A DNA stretch of 64,000 bases, taken from Pseudomonas sp. CFBP 13711. Lineage in GTDB: Bacteria > Pseudomonadota > Gammaproteobacteria > Pseudomonadales > Pseudomonadaceae. A program made the position numbers and the translations under genes. The notes under the pieces are model-generated. The model saw nothing but the letters and a program-made list of their open reading frames with translations, did no database searches and was not told where the DNA came from. Positions 41,615-51,426 of this stretch are shown in pieces; the first letter of the stretch is position 1; the number at the start of each line of letters is the position of its first letter. Location: NCBI RefSeq assembly GCF_014842265.1, contig NZ_JACYVI010000008.1, positions 192,940 through 256,939 of the forward strand, written 5' to 3'.

Positions 41615-44137
41615 ATGACGCAAGTCACGGTGAAAGAACTGGCCAAGACGGTCGACACACCGGTAGAGCGCCTGTTACAGCAGATGCGTGAGGCAGGTTT
41701 GCCGCACAACGCCGCCGAACAAGTTGTGACCGATATTGAAAAACAAGCCCTGTTGACCCACCTGAAAAGCGGTCACAAGGCCAAGGTGGAAGAGCCGCGC
41801 AAGATTACCTTGCAGCGCAAGACCACCAGTACCCTGCGCGTTGCTGGCAGCAAAAGCATCAGCGTTGAAGTACGCAAAAAGAAAGTCTTTGTTCAGCGCA
41901 GCCCGGAAGAAATCGAAGCCGAACGCAAGCGCGAGCTGGACGAACGTCGTGCGGTAGAAAATGCCGCTCGTCAAAAGGCTGAAGAAGAATCCCGTCAGCG
42001 TGCCGAAGAAGAAGCGCGCCGTCAGCCTTCGTCTGGTGCCCCCGCTGCCGAGGCTGTTGCAGCGCCGGCACCGGCTCCGCAAGCTGCCGAGCCAGCCCGG
42101 GAAACTCCGGCTGCGGCACCTGCGCCTGTCGCCGATCGCAAGAAAGACGAACAGCGTCGCCCCGACAAACCACGCAATGACGACAACAATCGTCGCAGCG
42201 GCGGTGGTGACGGCGATCGCAAGAACGCCCCGCATCGTGCATCGGTCAAGGAAAAGGCGCCAACGCCACGCGTTGCTCCTCGTACTACCGACGAAGAAAG
42301 CGATGGCTTCCGTCGCGGCGGTCGCGGCAAGGCCAAGCTGAAGAAGCGCAACGCGCACGGTTTCCAGAGCCCTACCGGCCCTGTCGTTCGTGAAGTGAAG
42401 ATCGGCGAAACCATCAGCGTGGGCGATCTCGCTCAGCAGATGTCGGTCAAAGCGGCCGAGATCATCAAGTTCATGTTCAAGCTGGGTACTCCGGCCACCA
42501 TCAACCAGGTTCTGGATCAGGAAACTGCCCAGCTGGTCGCTGAAGAATTGGGCCATAAAGTGACCCTGGTCAGCGACACCGCGCTGGAAGATTCCCTGGC
42601 CGAGTCCCTGAAGTTCGAAGGTGAGACGTTCTCCCGTGCGCCGGTTGTAACGGTCATGGGTCACGTTGACCACGGTAAGACCTCGCTGCTCGACTACATC
42701 CGTCGTGCCAAGGTTGCTGCGGGCGAAGCCGGTGGTATCACCCAGCACATCGGTGCGTACCACGTGGAAACCGAACGTGGCATGGTGACGTTCCTCGATA
42801 CCCCGGGTCACGCTGCGTTTACCGCAATGCGTGCTCGTGGTGCCAAGGCAACCGACATCGTGATTCTGGTTGTCGCTGCCGACGACGGTGTCATGCCGCA
42901 GACCATCGAAGCCGTGCAACACGCCAAGGCTGCCGGTGTTCCGCTGGTCGTTGCCGTGAACAAGATCGACAAGCCGGGCGCTGACCTGGACCGTATCCGC
43001 AGTGAACTGTCCGTTCACGGCGTAACGTCCGAAGAGTGGGGCGGCGAGACACCTTTCGTCTCGGTCTCCGCGAAGATGGGTACTGGCGTTGACGAGCTGC
43101 TTGAAGCCGTTCTGCTGCAGGCCGAAGTTCTGGAATTGATGGCAACGCCATCGGCTCCGGGTCGCGGTGTTGTTGTCGAATCGCGTCTGGACAAGGGCCG
43201 TGGCCCGGTTGCTACTGTTCTGGTTCAGGACGGTACGCTGCGTCAGGGCGACATGGTTCTGGTTGGCTCCAACTACGGTCGCGTTCGGGCAATGCTCGAC
43301 GAGAACGGCAAGCCAATCAAGGAAGCCGGCCCGTCGATCCCAGTCGAGATTCTCGGCCTGGACGGTACGCCGGACGCTGGCGACGAGATGAGCGTGGTTG
43401 CCGACGAGAAGAAAGCCCGTGAAGTGGCTCTGTTCCGTCAAGGCAAGTTCCGCGAAGTCAAGCTGGCCCGTGCTCACGCCGGCAAGCTGGAAAACATCTT
43501 CGAGAACATGGGTCAGGAAGAGAAGAAGACGCTCAACATCGTCCTCAAATCCGATGTCCGTGGTTCTCTGGAAGCGTTGCAGGGTGCTTTGAATGGCCTG
43601 GGTAACGACGAAGTGCAAGTGCGTGTAGTGGGCGGCGGTGTCGGTGGTATCACCGAAAGCGACGCCAACCTGGCACTGGCCTCCAACGCTGTACTGTTCG
43701 GCTTCAACGTACGTGCCGATGCTGGCGCGCGCAAGATCGTCGAGCAGGAAGGTCTGGATATGCGTTACTACAACGTTATCTACGACATCATCGAAGACGT
43801 CAAGAAGGCCCTCACCGGCATGCTTGGCAGCGACGTTCGGGAGAACATCCTGGGTATCGCTGAAGTCCGCGACGTGTTCCGCTCGCCGAAATTCGGCGCG
43901 ATCGCAGGTTGCATGGTCATTGAAGGCGTTGTCTTCCGTAACCGTCCAATCCGTGTACTGCGTGAAGACATCGTTATCTTCGAAGGCGAGCTGGAATCCC
44001 TGCGCCGCTTCAAGGATGACGCTTCCGAAGTACGTGCCGGCATGGAATGCGGTATCGGCGTCAAGAGCTACAACGACGTCAAGGTCGGTGACAAGATCGA
44101 AGTCTTCGAGAAGGTCCAAGTGGCTCGCAGCCTCTAA
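41615..44137 (+). CDS. infB: Translation initiation factor IF-2
   Basis: 840 residues. N-terminal IF2_N motif (TVKELAKTVDTPVERLLQQM), then a long charged Ala/Glu/Pro-rich segment (residues about 100-250) of low complexity, a second IF2_N domain, and the GTPase: G1 GHVDHGKTS, G3 DTPGH, G4 NKIDKPGA, G5 SAKMGTG. Domains II-IV follow, ending in the fMet-tRNA-binding C2 part. It places fMet-tRNA on the 30S subunit. Starts 27 bases after nusA. Confidence 0.98.
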   Translation: MTQVTVKELAKTVDTPVERLLQQMREAGLPHNAAEQVVTDIEKQALLTHLKSGHKAKVEEPRKITLQRKTTSTLRVAGSKSISVEVRKKKVFVQRSPEEIEAERKRELDERRAVENAARQKAEEESRQRAEEEARRQPSSGAPAAEAVAAPAPAPQAAEPARETPAAAPAPVADRKKDEQRRPDKPRNDDNNRRSGGGDGDRKNAPHRASVKEKAPTPRVAPRTTDEESDGFRRGGRGKAKLKKRNAHGFQSPTGPVVREVKIGETISVGDLAQQMSVKAAEIIKFMFKLGTPATINQVLDQETAQLVAEELGHKVTLVSDTALEDSLAESLKFEGETFSRAPVVTVMGHVDHGKTSLLDYIRRAKVAAGEAGGITQHIGAYHVETERGMVTFLDTPGHAAFTAMRARGAKATDIVILVVAADDGVMPQTIEAVQHAKAAGVPLVVAVNKIDKPGADLDRIRSELSVHGVTSEEWGGETPFVSVSAKMGTGVDELLEAVLLQAEVLELMATPSAPGRGVVVESRLDKGRGPVATVLVQDGTLRQGDMVLVGSNYGRVRAMLDENGKPIKEAGPSIPVEILGLDGTPDAGDEMSVVADEKKAREVALFRQGKFREVKLARAHAGKLENIFENMGQEEKKTLNIVLKSDVRGSLEALQGALNGLGNDEVQVRVVGGGVGGITESDANLALASNAVLFGFNVRADAGARKIVEQEGLDMRYYNVIYDIIEDVKKALTGMLGSDVRENILGIAEVRDVFRSPKFGAIAGCMVIEGVVFRNRPIRVLREDIVIFEGELESLRRFKDDASEVRAGMECGIGVKSYNDVKVGDKIEVFEKVQVARSL

Positions 44138-44298
44138 ATCGCGAGCTTCAGGAGTCATGGCTTGCGCCGCATGAAAATGCCAGGCGTCGGCCATGGACTC
44201 TAAACGCAACGCCCGGTCCGGCTCTCGCCAGGCCGGGCGTTTGCCGCTTTCAGACCACATGGCTTTTGCCATGAGTCAGCAGTGACAGGTAACAAGAC

Positions 44299-44700
44299 AT
44301 GGCAAAAGAATACAGCCGTACCCAACGTATCGGCGATCAGATGCAGCGCGAGCTGGCACAGCTGATCCGTCGTGAAATCAAGGACCCCCGCGTAGGGCTG
44401 GTCACCATCACCGCCGTTGACGTCAGCCGTGACGTCGGCCACGCGAAAATCTTCATGACCGTGATGGGGCAGGACAGCGCCGAAGAAATCGCACAGTCCA
44501 TCAAGGTGCTCAATGCTGCTGCAGGATTCCTGCGTATGCAGCTGGCCCGTGAGATGAAGCTGCGCAGCGTGCCGCAACTGCATTTCCATTACGACGAAAG
44601 CGTTGCCCGTGGCGCGCATTTGTCGGCATTGATCGAGCGGGCAGTGGCTGAAGATGGTCAGCACCAAACCGCACCCAAGCAAGACGGTTCGGAGGAATAA
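44299..44700 (+). CDS. rbfA: Ribosome-binding factor A
   Basis: 133 residues. KH-like fold: RTQRIGDQMQRELAQLIRRE, DPRVGLVTITAVDVSRDVGH, AAGFLRMQLAREMKLRSVPQ, LHFHYDESVARG. It helps 17S to 16S rRNA processing and 30S assembly, especially in cold. 161 bases separate it from infB, with a GC-rich hairpin near 44214-44240 (CCGGTCCGGCTCTCGCCAGG region). truB starts four bases past its stop. Confidence 0.96.
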   Translation: MAKEYSRTQRIGDQMQRELAQLIRREIKDPRVGLVTITAVDVSRDVGHAKIFMTVMGQDSAEEIAQSIKVLNAAAGFLRMQLAREMKLRSVPQLHFHYDESVARGAHLSALIERAVAEDGQHQTAPKQDGSEE

Positions 44701-44703
44701 GGC

Positions 44704-45621
44704 GTGGCTCAGGTCAAGCGTATTCGCCGTAACGTCAGCGGGATCATCCTGCTCGACAAGCCGCTGGGGTTCACATCCAACGCCGCGCTGCAAAAAGTGC
44801 GCTGGTTGCTCAACGCAGAAAAAGCAGGGCATACGGGCAGTCTGGATCCGCTGGCCACCGGCGTTCTGCCGCTGTGCTTCGGTGAAGCGACCAAGTTTTC
44901 CCAATACCTGCTCGACTCTGACAAGGGTTATGAAACCCTGATGCAGCTTGGCAAGACCACTACCACGGCCGATGCCGAGGGTGAGGTCCTGCAGACGCGG
45001 CCTGTGACCGTTGGTCGTTCGGATATCGAAGCGGTGCTTCCGGCATTTCGGGGGAATATCAGTCAGATACCGCCGATGTACTCCGCCCTCAAGCGCGACG
45101 GTCAGCCGTTATACAAGTTGGCCCGGGCTGGGGAAGTGGTGGAGCGTGAACCGCGTTCTGTTACTATTGCGCGCCTGGAATTATTGGCGTGCGAAGGTGA
45201 GACCGCTCGTTTGGCGGTCGACTGCACAAAAGGCACCTATATTCGTACCCTCGTGGAAGATATCGGTGAAAAGCTGGGCTGCGGTGCTTACGTTGCTCAG
45301 CTTCGTCGTACCCAGGCCGGTCCTTTCACGCTGGCCCAGACCGTAACGCTGGAAGAGCTGGAAGCGGTGCATGCCGAAGGCGGGAACGAAGCGGTTGATC
45401 GCTTCCTGATGCCATCGGACAGCGGGTTGCTGGATTGGCCGCTGCTGCAGTTTTCAGAGCACAGTTCGTTTTACTGGCTGCATGGTCAGCCAGTGAGAGC
45501 CCCCGACGCGCCGAAGTTCGGCATGGTGCGGGTGCAGGATCATGAAGGACGCTTCATCGGGATCGGTGAAGTGAGTGAAGACGGGCGCATTGCGCCGCGT
45601 CGACTGATTCGGTCAGAGTGA
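44704..45621 (+). CDS. truB: tRNA pseudouridine(55) synthase
   Basis: 305 residues, starting four bases after rbfA. N-terminal GIILLDKPLGFTSNAALQKV, catalytic Asp in HTGSLDPLATGVLPLCFGEA, YKLARAGEVVEREPRSV, RLAVDCTKGTYIRTL, and a C-terminal PUA-like domain. It isomerises U55 in the T-loop of tRNAs. Part of the nusA-infB-rbfA-truB-rpsO-pnp operon. Confidence 0.97.
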   Translation: MAQVKRIRRNVSGIILLDKPLGFTSNAALQKVRWLLNAEKAGHTGSLDPLATGVLPLCFGEATKFSQYLLDSDKGYETLMQLGKTTTTADAEGEVLQTRPVTVGRSDIEAVLPAFRGNISQIPPMYSALKRDGQPLYKLARAGEVVEREPRSVTIARLELLACEGETARLAVDCTKGTYIRTLVEDIGEKLGCGAYVAQLRRTQAGPFTLAQTVTLEELEAVHAEGGNEAVDRFLMPSDSGLLDWPLLQFSEHSSFYWLHGQPVRAPDAPKFGMVRVQDHEGRFIGIGEVSEDGRIAPRRLIRSE

Positions 45622-45772
45622 CCGGACCCGTCGCGGCAGGGTTTCCTGGCACGGCGGTACGAGGGTGGCTGTTAACAGGCATGGTCACTCCTCACATTTA
45701 AATACGAGAGTCAGCTCTCGGCCTGTTGAAACCGTCTCCCCGGAGCGGTTTCTTGATAAAAGGAATGCCCAC

Positions 45773-46042
45773 ATGGCACTCAGCGTTGAAGATAAAGCTC
45801 AGATCGTAACCGACTACCAGCAAGCTGTTGGTGATACTGGTTCGCCAGAAGTGCAAGTTGCACTGCTGACCGCCAACATCAACAAACTGCAAGGCCACTT
45901 CAAGGCCAACGGTAAGGATCACCACTCCCGTCGTGGTCTGATCCGTATGGTAAACCAGCGTCGCAAGCTGCTGGATTACCTGAAAGGTAAGGACGTTAGC
46001 CGTTACAGCGCCCTGATCGGTCGTCTGGGTCTGCGTCGCTAA
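45773..46042 (+). CDS. rpsO: 30S ribosomal protein S15
   Basis: 89 residues from ATG 45773 with AAAGGA upstream. Whole-length S15 family: MALSVEDKAQIVTDYQQAVG, TGSPEVQVALLTANINKLQG, HHSRRGLIRMVNQRRKLLDY. Its leader has a hairpin GAAACCG / CGGTTTC (45728-45752); S15 represses its own translation through leader structure in E. coli, so the same may apply. pnp follows after 172 bases. Confidence 0.98.
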   Translation: MALSVEDKAQIVTDYQQAVGDTGSPEVQVALLTANINKLQGHFKANGKDHHSRRGLIRMVNQRRKLLDYLKGKDVSRYSALIGRLGLRR

Positions 46043-46214
46043 TAACGACTCGGATAGAGGTTGGTTGGTCGTCATGTTCCGCTGGTTTTATCAGTGGGGT
46101 GGCGGCCTCCCAGCCTCTAGTTGTATCTGGACTGCCGAAGGGTCCGATTCCCCTAGCTGCCCAAGAATTCGCAAGAAACCAGTTCCCCAAGAGCCACAAA
46201 GAAGGTAGGAAACC

Positions 46215-48320
46215 GTGAACCCGGTAATCAAGAAATTTCAATTCGGTCAATCGACCGTAACCCTCGAGACTGGCCGTATTGCCCGTCAAGCCTCTGGTGC
46301 TGTATTGGTCACCGTTGACGACGACGTCACCGTTCTCGTGACTGTGGTCGGCGCCAAGCATGCAGACGCAAGCAAAGGCTTTTTCCCTCTTTCCGTTCAC
46401 TACCAGGAAAAGACCTACGCCGCGGGCAAGATCCCTGGTGGTTTCTTCAAGCGTGAAGGCCGCCCTTCCGAAAAAGAAACACTGACCTCGCGTTTGATCG
46501 ACCGTCCGATCCGCCCACTGTTTCCAGAAGGCTTCATGAACGAAGTGCAGGTTGTCTGCACCGTCGTCTCTACCAGCAAGAAAACCGATCCGGACGTCGC
46601 TGCGATGATCGGTACTTCGGCTGCTCTGGCCATCTCCGGCATTCCGTTCGACGGCCCGATCGGTGCCGCGCGCGTTGCTTTCCACGAGAGCACAGGCTAC
46701 CTGCTGAACCCGACTTACGAGCAACTGAAAGCATCGAGCCTGGACATGGTCGTTGCCGGTACCGAAGAAGCGGTGCTGATGGTTGAGTCGGAAGCCAAAG
46801 AGCTGACTGAAGACCAGATGCTGGGTGCCGTGCTGTTCGCCCACGACGAATTCCAGTCGGTCATCAAGGCCGTCAAAGAGCTGGCCGCCGAAGCTGCCAA
46901 GCCAACCTGGAACTGGGCGCCTAAAGCTGAAGCCACTGAACTGCTGGGCGCTATCCGCTCCGAGTTCGGCACAGCGATCTCCGAGGCGTACACCATCACC
47001 GTCAAGGCCGATCGTTATGCTCGCCTGGGTGAGCTGAAGGATCAGGTTGTTGCCAAGCTGGCTGTTGAAGACGGCAGCCCGTCCGCCAGCGAAGTCAAAG
47101 CGGCGTTCGGCGAAATCGAATACCGCACCGTTCGCGAAAACATCGTCAACGGCAAACCACGTATCGACGGTCGCGACACCAAGACTGTTCGTCCGTTGAA
47201 CATCGAAGTCGGCGTTCTGCCGAAGACTCACGGTTCGGCACTGTTCACCCGTGGCGAAACGCAGGCGCTGGTCGTGGCCACCCTGGGTACCGCGCGTGAC
47301 GCTCAACTGCTCGACACCCTCGAAGGCGAGAAAAAAGACCCGTTCATGCTGCACTACAACTTCCCTCCGTTCTCGGTGGGCGAGTGTGGTCGCATGGGTG
47401 GCGCAGGTCGTCGTGAAATCGGTCACGGTCGTCTGGCCCGCCGTTCGGTTCAGGCCATGCTGCCTGCTGCCGACGTGTTCCCGTACACCATCCGTGTCGT
47501 ATCGGAAATCACCGAGTCCAACGGCTCCAGCTCCATGGCTTCGGTCTGTGGTGCTTCGCTGGCCCTGATGGACGCTGGTGTTCCAATGAAGGCGCCGGTT
47601 GCCGGTATCGCCATGGGTCTGGTTAAAGAAGGCGAGAAGTTTGCCATCCTGACCGACATTCTGGGTGACGAAGACCACCTGGGCGATATGGACTTCAAGG
47701 TAGCCGGTACCGCCAAAGGCGTCACCGCGCTGCAGATGGACATCAAGATCAAAGGCATCACCGAAGAGATCATGGAGATCGCTTTGGGTCAGGCGCTGGA
47801 AGCGCGTCTGAACATCCTGGGCCAGATGAACACCATCATTGGTCAGTCGCGTACCGAGCTGTCGGAAAACGCGCCGACCATGATCGCGATGAAGATTGAC
47901 ACCGACAAGATCCGTGACGTCATCGGCAAAGGCGGCGCGACCATCCGTGCCATCTGTGAAGAGACCAAAGCGTCGATCGACATCGAAGACGACGGCTCGA
48001 TCAAGATCTTTGGCGAAACCAAGGAAGCTGCTGAAGCTGCACGTCAGCGCGTTCTGGGTATCACCGCTGAAGCCGAGATCGGCAAGATCTACATCGGCAA
48101 GGTTGAGCGCATCGTCGACTTCGGTGCGTTCGTTAACATCCTGCCGGGCAAAGACGGTCTGGTGCACATCTCCATGTTGAGCGACGCTCGCGTAGAGAAA
48201 GTCACCGACATCTTGCAAGAAGGTCAGGAAGTCGAAGTTCTGGTGCTGGACGTGGACAATCGCGGTCGCATCAAGCTGTCGATCAAAGACGTAGCAGCTG
48301 CCAAGGCGTCGGGGGTTTAA
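46215..48320 (+). CDS. pnp: Polynucleotide phosphorylase
   Basis: 701 residues, GAAGGTAGG upstream of GTG/ATG region start at 46215. Two RNase PH-like domains (TVTLETGRIARQASGAVLVT; VRPLNIEVGVLPKTHGSALF, FPPFSVGECGRMGGAGRREI with the phosphate site), the helical linker, then KH (IGKGGATIRAICEETKASI) and S1 (GKVERIVDFGAFVNILPGKD) domains. It degrades RNA 3' to 5' with phosphate. The 172-base rpsO-pnp spacer is the place where RNase III cuts a leader hairpin in E. coli. Confidence 0.98.
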   Translation: MNPVIKKFQFGQSTVTLETGRIARQASGAVLVTVDDDVTVLVTVVGAKHADASKGFFPLSVHYQEKTYAAGKIPGGFFKREGRPSEKETLTSRLIDRPIRPLFPEGFMNEVQVVCTVVSTSKKTDPDVAAMIGTSAALAISGIPFDGPIGAARVAFHESTGYLLNPTYEQLKASSLDMVVAGTEEAVLMVESEAKELTEDQMLGAVLFAHDEFQSVIKAVKELAAEAAKPTWNWAPKAEATELLGAIRSEFGTAISEAYTITVKADRYARLGELKDQVVAKLAVEDGSPSASEVKAAFGEIEYRTVRENIVNGKPRIDGRDTKTVRPLNIEVGVLPKTHGSALFTRGETQALVVATLGTARDAQLLDTLEGEKKDPFMLHYNFPPFSVGECGRMGGAGRREIGHGRLARRSVQAMLPAADVFPYTIRVVSEITESNGSSSMASVCGASLALMDAGVPMKAPVAGIAMGLVKEGEKFAILTDILGDEDHLGDMDFKVAGTAKGVTALQMDIKIKGITEEIMEIALGQALEARLNILGQMNTIIGQSRTELSENAPTMIAMKIDTDKIRDVIGKGGATIRAICEETKASIDIEDDGSIKIFGETKEAAEAARQRVLGITAEAEIGKIYIGKVERIVDFGAFVNILPGKDGLVHISMLSDARVEKVTDILQEGQEVEVLVLDVDNRGRIKLSIKDVAAAKASGV

Positions 48321-48341
48321 CCCGCTCTACCGCAGCTGATC

Positions 48342-48370
48342 AAAAAGAGCCCTTCGGGGCTCTTTTTTTT
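48342..48370 (+). terminator. Terminator after pnp
   Basis: AAAAAGAGCCC-TTCG-GGGCTCTTTTTTTT, a classic strong intrinsic terminator. Confidence 0.93.
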
Positions 48371-48614
48371 GAATGCAATTAATGGCTTAAGGATGCAGAC
48401 CGTCGCTTGGCAGCTGGTCAGAACATGCATCTTGCAAGCGGAACTTTCCCAAAGCGGGCAATCTGCACGACCCCCGTGGATCCATGAAAACATAACTCAT
48501 TGATTTATAACGAATATCTGTCAGGCCGAAGGTTGGCACACCGCTTGCGACATATACGTAACCCTGCAGCCAATCAGATTGGCGCAGATTCTGAGAAAAA
48601 CAGGAGTTACCCGT

Positions 48615-48965
48615 ATGAAGAAGTTCGCTATTGCTGCTGCTACCGCCACTGCTCTGACTCTGACTATGGCCAACGTAGCCATGGCTCAGACCTCTGCTCA
48701 AGCTCCAATGACCGTAGCTGCCAACGAAGTCGCCAAAACCAAAGAAGCTACTTCTGACACTTGGATCACCACCAAGGTCAAATCTGATCTGCTGACCGAA
48801 AAAGGCATTCCAGGCTCCGACATCAAGGTTGAGACCAACAAAGGCGTGGTATCCCTGTCGTCGACTGTCGCTGTTACCGAAGCACAGAAAACCACCGCTG
48901 TTGCGATCACCAAGAAAATCAAAGGCGTGAAGGCTGTTTCGGCTGACGGCCTGAAAGCTGAGTAA
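48615..48965 (+). CDS. Periplasmic BON-domain protein
   Basis: 116 residues from ATG 48615 (AGGAGT upstream). Signal peptide MKKFAIAAATATALTLTMA ending VAMAQ; one BON domain (about residues 48-112: DTWITTKVKSDLLTEKGIPG, VETNKGVVSLSSTVAVTEAQ, ITKKIKGVKAVSADGLKAE). Relatives such as OsmY have two BON domains and respond to osmotic stress or envelope damage; this single-domain form is about half that length. A terminator follows at 49065. Confidence 0.88.
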   Translation: MKKFAIAAATATALTLTMANVAMAQTSAQAPMTVAANEVAKTKEATSDTWITTKVKSDLLTEKGIPGSDIKVETNKGVVSLSSTVAVTEAQKTTAVAITKKIKGVKAVSADGLKAE

Positions 48966-49422
48966 TTCCATTCGGTAGAGCCTCCGGCACAATTGTCTGA
49001 CAGTGTGAAAGTCGTCAGCTGACTGATCCAGGTTCATGCGAAAGGCCGCAGCAATGCGGCCACCAAAAGCCCTGACGCCCGCGTCGGGGCTTTTTTATGC
49101 CCTGATTTCAGCCCATCCTCCTCGCTGTTTCACCAGCGCCAGAGCGTTTGACATATTCTCGCCACACCCGCTGCGTTACTCTTCTGCGCTTCTTGATATC
49201 CAAATGGAAGGATTTTTTCAATCCATCCGAAATGAATCGGATCAGCTGTGCACATTAATTGCATATCACGCAGCCCATTGTGGAACGGGTAGAGAATCTA
49301 CCCACAGGTTTGACGCTTTGATGACGTGTCATCAGCTACAGTCTGGCATGACGCTTTGCTCACCCTTTGTCACGCTGCCTTACACCGGGCCAGGCCTGAA
49401 ACTCTTTTGCTGTGAGAAGTAG
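48966..49422. other. Intergenic between the BON gene and the response regulator
   Basis: About 457 bases. It holds a small hairpin (GGCCGC ... GCGGCC, 49044-49061) and the terminator at 49065-49096; the rest is the leader of the downstream two-gene unit. A 128-codon frame ending at 49422 lacks any motif and is not called. Confidence 0.5.
49065..49096 (+). terminator. Terminator after the BON gene
   Basis: AAAAGCCCTGACGC-CC-GCGTCGGGGCTTTT followed by TT; one G-T pair in the stem. Confidence 0.8.
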
Positions 49423-50424
49423 ATGCCCACGATTCCCTTGCTCATTTGCGACGACTCCAACATGGCGCGGAAGCAACTCATTAGGGCCCTGCCGCCCGAG
49501 TGGGATGTTTCAGTGACCACGGCAACCAATGGCCGTGAAGGGATCGAGGCGATTCGTCAGGGTCTGGGCCGCGTTGTGCTGCTGGATCTGACAATGCCGG
49601 ACATGGACGGCTATCAGACATTGGCGGCCATCCGCGCGGAAAGCCTGCAGACCAGCGTCATTGTCGTCTCCGGCGACGTTCAGGAGGAGGCGGTGCGCCG
49701 TACCCTCGAACTGGGCGCACTGGCGTTCCTGAAAAAACCGGCCGATCCCGATCAGTTGCAGGAGACCCTCCAGCGGCTGGGCCTGTTGGGGGAGGGCGCC
49801 GATCAGTCGCTGGCTCCGGCATCCGGCCTCGATCAGGCGGAGATCAGTTTTAACGACGCATTCCGCGAGACCGTGAACGTCGCGATGGGCCGCGCGGCCG
49901 CTTTGCTGGCGCGGGTGTTGGGCGTATTCGTGCAACTGCCGGTGCCTAACGTCAACATGCTGGAAGTGGGCGAGTTGCACATGGCGCTGGCCGATGCCCA
50001 GGCCAACGACCGGCTCACGGCGGTGTGTCAGGGCTACATTGGTGGTGGCATAGCCGGCGAGGCGCTGTTGTTGTTTCATGATTCGGAAATCGCCGACATG
50101 GCGCAGTTGATGAAGATCGATGACGCCGACTATTCCGACATGGAAATGTTGCTGGACCTGTCCTCCATCCTGATCGGCGCCTGTCTGAGCGGTATTGCGG
50201 AGCAGCTCGACATCGCCTTTTCCCAGGGCCACCCGCAAGTGCTGGGATTGCACAGCGGCATTGAAGAGCTGATCCGGCTCAACGAGCGGCGCTGGAAGAA
50301 GACCCTGGCTGTGGAGATCAGTTACAGCCTGGAGGGTCATAACATCCATTTCGATCTGTTGATGTTGTTCACCGAAGATTCGGTCGAGCTGCTGTCGCGG
50401 AAACTCGCCCACCTGATGAGCTGA
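49423..50424 (+). CDS. Response regulator with CheC-like output domain
   Basis: 333 residues from ATG 49423. REC domain about 1-120 with LLICDDSN (acidic pocket), phosphoacceptor Asp in LLDLTMPDMDGYQT, Ser in VVSGD and Lys in FLKKPAD. The C-terminal part (about 140-333) resembles CheC/CheX phosphatases: FNDAFRETVNVAMGRAAALL, GGGIAGEALLLFH, DMEMLLDLSSILIGACLSGI. The usual Glu-x2-Asn catalytic pair is not obvious here, so phosphatase activity is doubtful. Four bases separate it from the diguanylate cyclase, so they are surely cotranscribed; it may tie chemotaxis-type signals to cyclic-di-GMP. Confidence 0.82.
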   Translation: MPTIPLLICDDSNMARKQLIRALPPEWDVSVTTATNGREGIEAIRQGLGRVVLLDLTMPDMDGYQTLAAIRAESLQTSVIVVSGDVQEEAVRRTLELGALAFLKKPADPDQLQETLQRLGLLGEGADQSLAPASGLDQAEISFNDAFRETVNVAMGRAAALLARVLGVFVQLPVPNVNMLEVGELHMALADAQANDRLTAVCQGYIGGGIAGEALLLFHDSEIADMAQLMKIDDADYSDMEMLLDLSSILIGACLSGIAEQLDIAFSQGHPQVLGLHSGIEELIRLNERRWKKTLAVEISYSLEGHNIHFDLLMLFTEDSVELLSRKLAHLMS

Positions 50425-50427
50425 TTC

Positions 50428-51387
50428 ATGAACGATCGTATCGATTTCAAGGAATTGCACTGGCTGCTCACCGTGACGCAGAGCATCGACGTCGGCGTGG
50501 TGGTGCTGGATCAGGAATACCGGGTGCAGGTCTGGAACACCTTCATGGAGAACCGTTCCGGGATACTGTCCTACGAAGCAGCGACCCGCTCGTTCTTCTC
50601 GTTGTTCCCGGAGATCAACGAGCGCTGGCTGAAAAACAAGATCGACAGCGTCATCACCCTCGGCACCCCAGCGTTCACGATCTGGGAGCAGCGCCCCTTT
50701 CTGGTTCGCTTCAAGAGCTATCAGCCCATCACCGGGCAAGAAGACTTCATGTACCAGAACACCACGATGTTTCCCCTGCGGTCGACGACCGGCGTGGTCA
50801 CCCATGTGTGTCTGGTGATCTACGACGTCACCGATGTGGCGACAAACCGTCTGCAGTTGCAGGCGGCCAACCGCGAGCTGCAGAAGCTATCGAGCACCGA
50901 CCGGCTGACCAGCCTGTACAACCGCGGCCACTGGGAAGAAGCATTGCGTCTGGAGCATGCGCGGCATGTGCGTTACGGCACCACGGCGTCACTGGTGATG
51001 TTCGACATCGACCACTTCAAACGCGTCAACGATACCTATGGGCATCAATGCGGCGACCGGGTGATTCAGCGGGTGGCGGACGTGGTGCGTGAGCACATCC
51101 GCGACGCTGACATCGCGGGTCGTTACGGCGGTGAAGAGTTCGCGGTGCTGCTGCCCGATACGGACAAGCAGGGCGGCGCCATGTTTGCCGAGCGTCTGCG
51201 CGCCGCCGTCGAGGCGCTGGACGTCATGCAGGAAGGCGAAGCCATTCATTGCACGATCAGCCTGGGCGTCGCTGACATGACCTCGCCCATGGACGACTAC
51301 AAGATGCTCATCGAACGCGCGGACCAGGCGCTGTACGAGTCCAAGAAGAACGGGCGCAATCGTGTGTCGGTGGATGCGTCGGATTGA
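50428..51387 (+). CDS. PAS-GGDEF diguanylate cyclase
   Basis: 319 residues. PAS-like sensor about 10-140 (SIDVGVVVLDQEYRVQVWN, CLVIYDVTDVATNRLQLQAA), a short helical linker, then GGDEF about 155-315: STDRLTSLYNRGHWEEALRL, MFDIDHFKRVNDTYGHQCGD, active-site RYGGEEFAVLLPDTD. The inhibitory I-site RxxD (RDAD) lies five residues before GGEEF, so product feedback is expected. It makes cyclic-di-GMP. No transmembrane segment, so the partner regulator probably supplies the signal or location. Confidence 0.92.
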   Translation: MNDRIDFKELHWLLTVTQSIDVGVVVLDQEYRVQVWNTFMENRSGILSYEAATRSFFSLFPEINERWLKNKIDSVITLGTPAFTIWEQRPFLVRFKSYQPITGQEDFMYQNTTMFPLRSTTGVVTHVCLVIYDVTDVATNRLQLQAANRELQKLSSTDRLTSLYNRGHWEEALRLEHARHVRYGTTASLVMFDIDHFKRVNDTYGHQCGDRVIQRVADVVREHIRDADIAGRYGGEEFAVLLPDTDKQGGAMFAERLRAAVEALDVMQEGEAIHCTISLGVADMTSPMDDYKMLIERADQALYESKKNGRNRVSVDASD

Positions 51388-51426
51388 AGCCCGGATAACG
51401 TCTGCATCCAAGGCCGTCTTCACCCG

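Noticed and set aside
49326..49372. Possible sigma-54 promoter TGGCATG...TTGC before the response regulator
   Set aside because: The distance between GG and GC is one base too long for the strict sigma-54 consensus.
49036..49422. 128-codon frame ending directly before the response regulator
   Set aside because: It includes the BON-gene terminator and its composition is not protein-like.
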